DNA of 64,000 nucleotides from Vallitalea guaymasensis (GTDB lineage Bacteria > Bacillota > Clostridia > Lachnospirales > Vallitaleaceae). The position numbers and the translations under genes are program-made. The DNA is taken from assembly GCF_018141425.1 (NCBI RefSeq), contig NZ_CP058561.1, positions 5,146,001 to 5,210,000 of the forward strand. The letters run 5' to 3'. The notes beneath the pieces were generated by a model. The model was given only the letters and a program-made list of their open reading frames with translations. It did not search any database and was not told where the DNA came from. Positions 56,464-64,000 of this stretch are shown here, piece by piece (position 1 is the stretch's first letter; the number at the start of each line of letters is the position of its first letter).

Positions 56464-57564
56464 ATGGATATAAAAAAGGATTTAATAGAATATAGTAGAG
56501 AAATTAATGTTGATGAAATTGGGTTTTGCTTAGCAAAACCTTTTTATGAACTTGAAGATATTTTATTCAATCGAGATTGCAGTAAGTATATGTGTAATTT
56601 AGAATCTAAAGATTACAATAAAAAAATATATCCCAAGCTTACTCTAGAAAATGCAAAGTCCTTCATAGTAATATTGGAAACATATAATAATAACCCCAAA
56701 AAGCAGAATGATAATACTCTAAGAGGTAATATCAGTATGGCGGCTGTAACCAGAGATTATCATAAAATTGTATCAGCTAAGTTAAGATTATTGGAAGAGC
56801 ATCTTCATAGCTTAGTAAGTTGTAATACTAAGATATTTGTAGATACTAGTCCGTTTTCAGATAGAGCTGTTGCAAGACGAGCTGGTCTTGGGTTCATTGG
56901 CAAGAATTCCATGTTGATAACTGAGAAATATGGTTCTAGAGTATTTATAGGTTATATACTAACCGATTATTATATTAAGCCAGATGAAAATGAAATTTCA
57001 ATTGGTTGTGGAAGTTGTAATAACTGTGTTAAATCATGTCCGTCAGGAGCAATAATAGGAAATAATGAAATAGATTGTAATATATGTGTTTCTTATCTGA
57101 CCCAACATAAGGGACATATAGATGATGAACTCAAGAAAAAAATGGGACAACAAATTTATGGCTGTGATGTTTGTCAGAAGGTATGTCCTTATAACAATGT
57201 CATAAATAAAGATATACCAAATGTTATTGACCCTTATCCTGAATATGATTCAATGCTTAACATGAGCAATAAAGAATTCAAAAAAACTTATGGTATATCA
57301 TCTTCTGGATGGAGAGGGAAAAAAATATTGCAGAGAAATGCAATAATCGCTCTAGGAAATTCAAAAAGTAAAGAAGCGTTAACTATATTAGCTAATAATA
57401 TAGATGACGTAAGAATAGATATTAGAAAGGAAATTGTAGATTCTATAGTTAGACTTTCTTTCAATGAAGGTATAGATATATTAGAAAAAATGAAAACGAA
57501 AGAAAATGATAAAGATTTACAAATATTAATTGATGATGCAATCAAGAAATTAAGTGAGAAATAG
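56464..57564 (+). CDS. queG: Epoxyqueuosine reductase
   Basis: This cobalamin-dependent reductase performs the last step of queuosine synthesis in tRNA. It is 366 aa. The catalytic Asp is in VDTSPFSDRAVARRAGLG-like residues (shown split), and two [4Fe-4S] motifs follow: CGSCNNCVKSCP and CDVCQKVCP, with CNICVSYLTQHKG between them. A C-terminal HEAT-like repeat region is present (about 300-366). Closely spaced to RluA and RecU genes. Confidence 0.95.
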   Translation: MDIKKDLIEYSREINVDEIGFCLAKPFYELEDILFNRDCSKYMCNLESKDYNKKIYPKLTLENAKSFIVILETYNNNPKKQNDNTLRGNISMAAVTRDYHKIVSAKLRLLEEHLHSLVSCNTKIFVDTSPFSDRAVARRAGLGFIGKNSMLITEKYGSRVFIGYILTDYYIKPDENEISIGCGSCNNCVKSCPSGAIIGNNEIDCNICVSYLTQHKGHIDDELKKKMGQQIYGCDVCQKVCPYNNVINKDIPNVIDPYPEYDSMLNMSNKEFKKTYGISSSGWRGKKILQRNAIIALGNSKSKEALTILANNIDDVRIDIRKEIVDSIVRLSFNEGIDILEKMKTKENDKDLQILIDDAIKKLSEK

Positions 57565-57578
57565 AAAGTGGGGGTAAT

Positions 57579-58109
57579 ATGGCATATTGGAATTCAAGAG
57601 GACTGAGAGGAAGTACCCTTGAAGAACTTATCAATTTTACCAATAAAAAATATAGAGAGAATGGATTAGCCTTAATTCAAAAGATTCCAACTCCAATAAA
57701 ACCTATAAAGATTGACCAGAAAACCAGACACATATCCTTAGCATACTTTGAACAAAAAAGTACTGTTGATTATATTGGCGTTGTTCAAGGTATAGCTGTA
57801 TGTTTTGATGCAAAAGAAACTACTAAAGATATTCTTCCTTTACAAAATATACATGAACATCAAATGGTATTTATGGATGATTATGAGAAACAGGGAGGCA
57901 TTGCATTCTTCTTGGTTTATTTCTCAAAATATAACGAATACTTTTATCTGCCTTATCAAAATATTAAATGTTATTGGGATAAAGCTAAGACAGGTGGTAG
58001 AAAATCTATACCCTACAAAGAGATGGATAGGTCTTACATAATATCTAATAAAAATGGTATTTATCTTCATTATTTGGAACAAATCAAAAACTATATAGAT
58101 AATAATTAA
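57579..58109 (+). CDS. recU: Holliday junction resolvase RecU
   Basis: This 176-residue endonuclease resolves Holliday junctions in Firmicutes. The active-site residues lie in GSTLEELI (Glu), VDYIGV (Asp) and CFDAKET (Asp, Lys). The expected order and length fit RecU. It is usually found beside a penicillin-binding protein gene, but here it follows queG by 14 bases. Confidence 0.9.
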   Translation: MAYWNSRGLRGSTLEELINFTNKKYRENGLALIQKIPTPIKPIKIDQKTRHISLAYFEQKSTVDYIGVVQGIAVCFDAKETTKDILPLQNIHEHQMVFMDDYEKQGGIAFFLVYFSKYNEYFYLPYQNIKCYWDKAKTGGRKSIPYKEMDRSYIISNKNGIYLHYLEQIKNYIDNN

Positions 58110-58149
58110 TCTACCCTAAATTTTAAAAAATGTTTTTTGCTATTTGATG

Positions 58150-58178
58150 TTGACATTTACAGCAAATTAACATATAAT
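58150..58178 (+). promoter_or_regulatory. Promoter of the histidine operon
   Basis: TTGACA (58150-58155) and TATAAT (58173-58178) with a 17-base spacer match the consensus exactly. The 120-base leader that follows holds a short hairpin (ACTTTA 58211-58216, TAAAGT 58223-58228) but no T-box or His-rich leader peptide. Confidence 0.9.
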
Positions 58179-58309
58179 ATTACAATAATTAGATGGTTTA
58201 ATGAATTAGCACTTTAATGCAATAAAGTATATTTTATTTAATATATAAGAGATTTAGAATAATTTATTTCAATATACATAAAAATATTTTTAGAAAGGAA
58301 GTAGTCGGT

Positions 58310-59578
58310 ATGATAGATTGTTTGTTACATACGCCAGAAGGCGTTAGGGATTTCAATATTAAAGAAACGTCCAAAAAAATTGAATTGCAAAACAGGATAG
58401 GTTCTGTATTTCATAGATATGGTTTTAGGGATATTCAAACTCCAACTTTTGAATATTATGATGTTTTTAATCATGAACGTGGAACTGTAGATATTAGAGA
58501 AATGTATAAGTTTTTTGATAGAGATGGAAATATTTTAGCACTAAGACCAGATATAACACCATCTATTGCAAGATATGTTTCTACATATTATAAGAATGAA
58601 GAAAACCCTGTACGTGTTTGTTATGTTGGTAACACCTTCAGAAATGGTAAAAGTTATCAAGGTAAGTTAAGAGAGTTTACACAAGCCGGTGTAGAATTAA
58701 TTGGTATAAATAGTGAAGATGCTGATGCTGAAATAATTGCTTTGATTATCAATAGTTTAAGTATAGCTGGACTTGAAAAGTTTCAAATAGATTTAGGACA
58801 GGCAGGATTTTTCAAAGGTCTTGCTGAAGAAGCTGGACTTGATGCCAATGAAGAGGAAGAACTTAGGAATTTCGTAGATGAGAAAAACTTTATTGCTGTA
58901 GAAGAACTGCTTACTAGATGCAATATGTCAGATGATTTAAAACAAGTATTTTTAGATCTTCCCAAACTATTTGGTTCTGTGGAAGTTATAGAAAAAGCAA
59001 GAAAGTTAACCAATAATGCAAAAGCTATTAATTCTCTTGATAGATTAGAAAAAGTTTATGAAATACTATGTGATTACGGTGTTGAAAATTATGTTTCTTT
59101 TGACCTTGGGCTAGTTAATTGTCTAAATTATTATACGGGTATTATATTTAGAGGTTACACATACGGAACTGGTGTTTCAATAGTTGATGGAGGTCGTTAC
59201 GATACGCTTCTAAAACAATTCGGTAAAGATGTGCCAGCTATAGGGTTCGCTATCGTTATTGACGAATTAATGCTTGCTATAGAAAGACAGCAGATTTCTC
59301 TACCAGAATTTAATATAGATACATTGATAGTCTATAATCAACAAACTAGAAAACAGGCTATTATCATATCCGAAGAATTCAGGTCAAAAGGAATGAATGT
59401 ACAGATTGGATTATTGGAAAAATCTTTAGAAGATAATATTGAATATGGTAAAAAGCATGGAATTGGCGGTATCATGAGTTTTAATAATAATGAAGAGGTT
59501 GTATTAGTCAATTTGCAAACTATGGATAAAACAGTCGTAGCAATTAACGAACTACTAGATAGAGGTGAAAAAGCATGA
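58310..59578 (+). CDS. hisZ: ATP phosphoribosyltransferase regulatory subunit HisZ
   Basis: This 422-residue histidyl-tRNA synthetase-like protein pairs with the short HisG to form an active transferase. The segments [21 protein letters not shown] and [12 protein letters not shown] follow the HisRS-like fold, but the anticodon-binding end is altered. The catalytic arginines of a true synthetase are not maintained. It is the first gene of the operon and overlaps hisG by 4 bases. Confidence 0.95.
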   Translation: MIDCLLHTPEGVRDFNIKETSKKIELQNRIGSVFHRYGFRDIQTPTFEYYDVFNHERGTVDIREMYKFFDRDGNILALRPDITPSIARYVSTYYKNEENPVRVCYVGNTFRNGKSYQGKLREFTQAGVELIGINSEDADAEIIALIINSLSIAGLEKFQIDLGQAGFFKGLAEEAGLDANEEEELRNFVDEKNFIAVEELLTRCNMSDDLKQVFLDLPKLFGSVEVIEKARKLTNNAKAINSLDRLEKVYEILCDYGVENYVSFDLGLVNCLNYYTGIIFRGYTYGTGVSIVDGGRYDTLLKQFGKDVPAIGFAIVIDELMLAIERQQISLPEFNIDTLIVYNQQTRKQAIIISEEFRSKGMNVQIGLLEKSLEDNIEYGKKHGIGGIMSFNNNEEVVLVNLQTMDKTVVAINELLDRGEKA

Positions 59579-60207
59579 GATATCTTACAATTGCATTAGC
59601 TAAAGGAAGATTAGCCAAAAAGACCATAAAGTTATTTGAAAAAATAGGAATTAACTGTGATGAGATGAAAAGTGATACAAGGAAGCTTATATTCACAAAT
59701 GAAGAACTTAAATTAAGATTTTTCTTAGCGAAAGCCAGTGATGTACCTACATATGTGGAATATGGAGCTGCAGATATAGGTGTCGTAGGTAAAGACACTA
59801 TACTTGAGGAGAAGAAAAATTTGTATGAAGTATTGGACTTGGATTTTGGTAAGTGTAAGATGATTGTTGCTGGACCTAGTGAAATGAAAGAAGTATTGGA
59901 TAAAGGAAGTTTTATTAGGGTTGCTACCAAGTATCCTCATATAGCTAAAGACTATTTCTATAATAAAAAGAATCAGACAGTAGAGATAATCAAACTTAAT
60001 GGGTCAATAGAACTTGCACCTTTGGTTGGTTTATCAGAAGTTATTGTAGATATAGTTGAAACAGGAACTACATTAAAGGAAAACGGATTGGTTGTTTTAG
60101 AGGAAATTTGTCCATTGTCTGCGAGAATGGTTGTTAATAGAGTGAGTATGAAGATGGAGAATGAGAGGATATCTAAGATAATTAAAGGATTGAGAAGTTT
60201 ATATTAG
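59575..60207 (+). CDS. hisG: ATP phosphoribosyltransferase, short form
   Basis: HisG makes phosphoribosyl-ATP, the first step of histidine synthesis. At 210 residues it lacks the C-terminal regulatory domain of long HisG and therefore needs HisZ, whose gene overlaps it by 4 bases. [20 protein letters not shown] and the PRPP-binding [14 protein letters not shown] are in place. Confidence 0.96.
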   Translation: MRYLTIALAKGRLAKKTIKLFEKIGINCDEMKSDTRKLIFTNEELKLRFFLAKASDVPTYVEYGAADIGVVGKDTILEEKKNLYEVLDLDFGKCKMIVAGPSEMKEVLDKGSFIRVATKYPHIAKDYFYNKKNQTVEIIKLNGSIELAPLVGLSEVIVDIVETGTTLKENGLVVLEEICPLSARMVVNRVSMKMENERISKIIKGLRSLY

Positions 60208-60303
60208 AAAATATTTAAAAATCGCTTTATTTGTATATATATTCACCTACTAGGCTATAGTAAAAGTTAATATGGTAGTGATCAATAAAGGAGTGATAAT
60301 AGT

Positions 60304-61599
60304 ATGAGATATATTAGTTATAGTGATTGTTCAGATAATGAACTATATAAGATGTTGTTTGATAGAGCGCCTGATAATTATGGGAAGTATGAGCAGATAG
60401 TGGCTAGTATAGTTGATAATGTGAAGAATAATGGAGATAAAGCCATTTTTGAATATGGGGAGAAGTTTGATAATGTAAAATTGGATGAGAAATCTTTGAA
60501 GGTAACGAAAGAAGAGATTGATGAGGCTTATGAGCAGGTTGATGAGGAATTAGTTGAAATCATAAGAAGGTCCAAGAAGAGGGTCAAGGAGTATCATGAG
60601 AAGCAGAAGAAGTATAGTTGGTTTGATAGTTGTGATTCAGGCAGTATCATGGGACAGAAGGTTACACCAATAGAGAAGGTTGGAGTGTATGTTCCAGGAG
60701 GGAAAGCTGTCTATCCATCATCTGTCATAATGAATGTTATGCCTGCTAAGGTAGCAGAGGTAGAACAGATAGTAATGGTGACGCCACCTGATAAAGATGG
60801 GAAAGTGAATCCTGTTACATTAGTTGCGGCTAATGAATGTGGTGTTGATGAAATATACAAAGTAGGTGGAGCCCAGGCAGTGGCTGCGTTAGCATTTGGG
60901 ACAGAAACTATTCCTAAGGTCTATAAGATTGTTGGACCTGGTAATATATTTGTTGCTCTTGCTAAGAAGGCTGTGTATGGACATGTAAGCATAGATTCTA
61001 TAGCTGGTCCTAGTGAAGTGTTAGTTATAGCAGATGAAAGCGCTAATCCAAAATATGTTGCAGCTGATCTATTATCACAAGCAGAACATGATGAATTGGC
61101 TTCAGCTATTTTAGTTACTGACAGTGATGTTTTAGGAAAAGAGGTAGAAAAAGAGTTAATAAGACAAACAGATTATTTAAGTAGAAAAGATATCTTGGAA
61201 AAGTCACTTAACGATTTTGGGGCAATAGTAGTTGTAAAATCAATAGATGATGCTGTTAAGCTGAGTAATATGGTAGCACCAGAGCATTTGGAGATCTGTA
61301 CGAAAGAACCTTTTATGGTACTGCCTAAGATTAAAAATGCTGGTGCAATTTTCTTAGGAAATTATAGTCCTGAACCTTTAGGTGATTATATGGCTGGACC
61401 TAATCATGTTTTACCTACTAATGGAACAGCTAAGTTCTTTTCACCATTAAGTGTAGATGATTTCATTAAGAAATCAAGTATCATTTCTTTTGACAGGGAA
61501 GCACTGGGAGAATTACAAGAAGATATAATAAAATTTGCTAATGCTGAAAAATTAACAGCGCATGCAAATTCGATAAAGGTGAGATTTGAAAATGATTAA
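60304..61599 (+). CDS. hisD: Histidinol dehydrogenase
   Basis: This 431-residue zinc enzyme oxidises histidinol to histidine in the final two steps. It contains VPGGKAVYPSSVIMNVMPAK-type residues near 130, IAGPSEVLVIAD, SQAEHDELA (zinc and catalytic His) and AGPNHVLPTNGTA. AAAGGAGTG precedes the ATG; the 96-base spacer after hisG has no clear promoter. Its stop overlaps hisC. Confidence 0.96.
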   Translation: MRYISYSDCSDNELYKMLFDRAPDNYGKYEQIVASIVDNVKNNGDKAIFEYGEKFDNVKLDEKSLKVTKEEIDEAYEQVDEELVEIIRRSKKRVKEYHEKQKKYSWFDSCDSGSIMGQKVTPIEKVGVYVPGGKAVYPSSVIMNVMPAKVAEVEQIVMVTPPDKDGKVNPVTLVAANECGVDEIYKVGGAQAVAALAFGTETIPKVYKIVGPGNIFVALAKKAVYGHVSIDSIAGPSEVLVIADESANPKYVAADLLSQAEHDELASAILVTDSDVLGKEVEKELIRQTDYLSRKDILEKSLNDFGAIVVVKSIDDAVKLSNMVAPEHLEICTKEPFMVLPKIKNAGAIFLGNYSPEPLGDYMAGPNHVLPTNGTAKFFSPLSVDDFIKKSSIISFDREALGELQEDIIKFANAEKLTAHANSIKVRFEND

Positions 61600-62647
61600 A
61601 GATTATATAAGAAGAGATTTAAAAGATTTTACGCCATACCATGCTCCTTTAAAAGAATATGATGTCAAATTAGATGCTAATGAAAATCCCTATCTTCATG
61701 ATGAAATAGTTATAAATAAAGTAAAAGAGTGGCTTGATGACTGTAATAATATCAGAAGATATCCAGATACTGATTGTAATGAATTAAGAAATGCTTTAGC
61801 TAAGTTTTGGCAAGTAGAAAAAGAGAATGTAGTATGTGGAGTTGGTTCTGACCAATTGATTGACTGCATATTGAAGGTCTTTTTGGAACCAGGAGATAAG
61901 GTATTAATGCCAGCACCTTCTTTTAGTATGTATAAACTAGCAACAAAATTGAATAGAGGTATTCCAGTTGAATTTACATTAAATGAAGATTTCTCTTATG
62001 ATGTAAATAAGATACTTAATTTATACAATGAAGTTAAACCAAAATGTGTATTTATATGTACACCTAATAATCCCACAGGCAACATTATGACTATAGAAGA
62101 CATTGAAAAACTATTGCAAAAGATTGAGTGTCCTCTTATTATTGATGAAGCTTATAGTGAATATATAGATGATACAATGATAGGTAAGTTCAGAAAATAT
62201 GATAATCTTATTGTGCTAAAGACTTTTTCAAAAGCTTATGGATTAGCAGGTCTTAGAGTTGGGTATGGTATTGCTTCCAAGAGTATGGTAGATACGATTA
62301 ATATTGTAATTCCACCTTATCATCTTAATGCATTGTCTCAATTTTTAGCTAAGATCGTAATAGAAAATAGTCAACAATATAATAAGAAAATCAAAGAAAT
62401 AATTAATAATAGAAAATGGTTAATTGATAATCTGAAAGAAATATATTATGTAGATAAGGTATATCCTTCACATGCTAATTATTTATTAATAAAAGTATCA
62501 GATGCTGATATTGCTGCAAAACTAGAAAAACATAAGATTCTAGTTAGAGGTTATGGAGAACAAGGGGAATTGGCTAATTGTATCAGAGTTACTGTAGGTA
62601 CTGAAGAAGAAAATGAACAATTAATAAAGGTCATGAAAAAGTACTGA
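61592..62647 (+). CDS. hisC: Histidinol-phosphate aminotransferase
   Basis: This 351-residue PLP-dependent aminotransferase contains KLDANENPY at the N-terminus, CTPNNPTGN, and the PLP-Lys in TFSKAYGLAGLRVGY. ATG 61592 is preferred, with AAAGGTGAG 8 bases upstream; the TTG at 61586 is the alternative. It overlaps hisD by 8 bases, so translation is coupled. Confidence 0.95.
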   Translation: MIKDYIRRDLKDFTPYHAPLKEYDVKLDANENPYLHDEIVINKVKEWLDDCNNIRRYPDTDCNELRNALAKFWQVEKENVVCGVGSDQLIDCILKVFLEPGDKVLMPAPSFSMYKLATKLNRGIPVEFTLNEDFSYDVNKILNLYNEVKPKCVFICTPNNPTGNIMTIEDIEKLLQKIECPLIIDEAYSEYIDDTMIGKFRKYDNLIVLKTFSKAYGLAGLRVGYGIASKSMVDTINIVIPPYHLNALSQFLAKIVIENSQQYNKKIKEIINNRKWLIDNLKEIYYVDKVYPSHANYLLIKVSDADIAAKLEKHKILVRGYGEQGELANCIRVTVGTEEENEQLIKVMKKY

Positions 62648-62679
62648 TATTTAACATTAATTAAAAAGGAGTTTATAGG

Positions 62680-63267
62680 ATGAAGAGAATAAGTGAGATG
62701 GATAGAAAGACTAATGAAACAGATATTAGTCTAAAACTTAATATAGATGGAATTGGAGATTATGATATTGATACAGGTGTTGGGTTTTTTGACCATATGA
62801 TGACTCATATATCCAAACATGGGTTATTTGACCTTGATATCAAATGCAAAGGTGATTTGGAGGTTGATTGCCACCATACAATAGAGGATATAGGTATTGT
62901 TTTTGGCAAATGCATAAAAGAAGCTATTGGAGATAAAACAGGTATTAAAAGATATGGTTCTGCTATTATTCCTATGGACGAAACCTTAGTATTATGTGCA
63001 TTAGATTTATCTGGAAGACCATATCTGAATTTTGATGTTGAACTTACTACAGATAGAATTGGTACTATGGATACAGAAATGGTAGAAGAGTTTTTTAGAG
63101 CTATATCCATGAATGCTGAAATGAATCTACATATCAAATTGTTGGATGGTAAGAACAATCACCATATCGTTGAAGGTATATTCAAAGCATTTGGAAATGC
63201 ACTTGACCAAGCTACAATAGTAGATTCTAGGATAAAAGGTGCACTTACTACTAAAGGGGTTCTTTAA
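62680..63267 (+). CDS. hisB: Imidazoleglycerol-phosphate dehydratase
   Basis: This 195-residue monofunctional dehydratase has FFDHMMTHISKHG, CHHTIEDIGI and the second metal motif NNHHIVEGIFKAFG. It lacks the N-terminal phosphatase domain found in enterobacterial HisB, so a separate histidinol phosphatase must exist elsewhere. AAAGGAG precedes the ATG. Confidence 0.97.
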   Translation: MKRISEMDRKTNETDISLKLNIDGIGDYDIDTGVGFFDHMMTHISKHGLFDLDIKCKGDLEVDCHHTIEDIGIVFGKCIKEAIGDKTGIKRYGSAIIPMDETLVLCALDLSGRPYLNFDVELTTDRIGTMDTEMVEEFFRAISMNAEMNLHIKLLDGKNNHHIVEGIFKAFGNALDQATIVDSRIKGALTTKGVL

Positions 63268-63321
63268 AATTATAAGATAATAGAATCATATGAAAAAGTA
63301 CTTTAAGAAAGGGTGGATGTG

Positions 63322-63921
63322 ATGAAGATTGGTATTATTGATTATGGAATGGGTAATCTAGGAAGTATATCTAATGCACTTTCATATATTGGTGTAGACT
63401 ATATAATATCTTCTGATGTTCAGGAATTGGAAAAGACAGATAAGCTTATATTGCCTGGTGTAGGTGCTTTTAAAGATGCTATAAATCTTATTAAGGAAAA
63501 AAAGATCGATTTATTCATACATGATAGTGTAAAAAAAGGCAAACCGCTTCTAGGGATATGTCTAGGAATGCAGCTATTGTTTGACTCATCAAGTGAATAT
63601 GGCTCACATGAAGGTTTGGGACTATTACATGGAGATATCGTTAGATTTGATACTAATCTAAAAGTACCACATATGGGGTGGAATAAATTAAATATTGTTA
63701 AAGAAGAGCCTTTGTTTAAAGGATTACCAAAAAATATACATGTTTATTTTGTTCATTCATATCATTTGGAAACTTCAGAAGACATTGTTTGTGCAACAAC
63801 TAACTATGGGAAAGAGATTCAGATAGCAGCACAAAAGGATAATATATTTGCTTTGCAATTTCATCCTGAGAAAAGTGGAGTTATAGGGCTTTCCATACTT
63901 AGAAATTTTGTTTCTTTATAA
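63322..63921 (+). CDS. hisH: Imidazole glycerol phosphate synthase, glutaminase subunit
   Basis: This 199-residue class I glutamine amidotransferase supplies ammonia to HisF. IIDYGMGNLGS at the start, the nucleophile Cys in LGICLGMQLLF and the His-Glu pair in LQFHPEKSG are present. ATG 63322 is preferred with AAAGGG upstream; GTG 63313 overlaps that site. Confidence 0.95.
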   Translation: MKIGIIDYGMGNLGSISNALSYIGVDYIISSDVQELEKTDKLILPGVGAFKDAINLIKEKKIDLFIHDSVKKGKPLLGICLGMQLLFDSSSEYGSHEGLGLLHGDIVRFDTNLKVPHMGWNKLNIVKEEPLFKGLPKNIHVYFVHSYHLETSEDIVCATTNYGKEIQIAAQKDNIFALQFHPEKSGVIGLSILRNFVSL

Positions 63922-63953
63922 TAGATGTTTTGTAATACGGATGGAGGAAAGTT

Positions 63954-64000
63954 ATGAGATTATATCCAGCAATAGATATTAAAAATGGTAAATGTGTTAG
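63954..64000 (+). CDS. hisA: HisA N-terminus (partial): phosphoribosylformimino-ribotide isomerase
   Basis: The first 15 codons of a gene cut by the window end read MRLYPAIDIKNGKCV, the HisA start. GGAGG lies 6 bases upstream of ATG 63954. It continues the his operon after hisH; hisF is expected just beyond. Confidence 0.93.
   Translation, partial: MRLYPAIDIKNGKCV

Noticed and set aside
58179-58309. Attenuator or T-box in the his leader
   Set aside because: No T-box core, no His-rich leader peptide and no terminator; only a weak 6-bp hairpin is visible.
1-64000. CRISPR arrays, tRNA or rRNA genes, prophage or transposase genes
   Set aside because: No regularly spaced repeats, no CCA-ended cloverleaf or rRNA-like stretches, and no integrase or transposase motif was seen in the translated frames or spacers.

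Overview
The window is 64 kb of AT-rich DNA from a low-GC Gram-positive anaerobe, most likely a member of the class Clostridia. The evidence is a Gram-positive PolC, RecU, QueG, a T-box leader, short-form HisG with HisZ, a small alarmone synthetase, lipoproteins with Gram-positive lipoboxes and strong AAGGAGG ribosome binding sites. Species cannot be read from the sequence. No tRNA, rRNA, CRISPR array, phage or transposase gene was seen; the region looks like ordinary chromosome with two carbohydrate loci.

Layout. Positions 1-17,000 are mostly housekeeping: the end of ispG, polC, a sodium-dependent NSS transporter with its tiny MetS-like partner, RNase HI, an M23 peptidase, a small alarmone synthetase, a metallophosphoesterase, an RsmF-type methyltransferase, a HAD hydrolase, an OmpR-type two-component pair, a YgiQ radical SAM protein, an SDR and a secreted nuclease. 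A convergent hemolysin III-family gene follows. Positions 18,000-31,000 form a PTS-centred sugar locus: ptsI, ptsH, a PRD regulator carrying its own EIIA domain, ascorbate-type EIIB and EIIC, then a tight operon of a TIM-barrel epimerase, DhaL, DhaK, a class II aldolase, a fucose-isomerase-like protein and a GH42-like glycosidase. The set has the parts of a complete import, isomerise, phosphorylate and cleave pathway, but its substrate is not evident.

Positions 31,000-34,500 hold a HAD-IIA phosphatase, a DUF503 protein and a methionyl-tRNA synthetase behind a T-box with an AUG specifier. Positions 34,500-49,200 form a second sugar locus: a CUT1-type ABC importer without its ATPase, a YesM/YesN-type two-component system, GH2, a secreted GH30 resembling endo-beta-1,6-galactanases, a PhnP-like phosphodiesterase, an AraC regulator and a GH29 alpha-L-fucosidase. 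This suggests use of plant type II arabinogalactan or a related galactan.

Positions 49,200-53,600 are a TPP-riboswitch-controlled thiamine operon (thiW, thiD, thiM, thiE, thiC), in which thiE and thiC are read as a single frame across a run of six T. A short block of miscellaneous genes follows (lipoprotein, acetyltransferase, unknown membrane protein, RluA, QueG, RecU). The window ends with a histidine operon hisZ-G-D-C-B-H-A behind a near-consensus promoter. The observations most worth checking are the thiE-thiC reading frame, the uncharacterised PTS/DhaKL/aldolase pathway, a 20-bp RNA stem between the EIIB and EIIC genes, and a 100-bp palindromic element flanked by TA.
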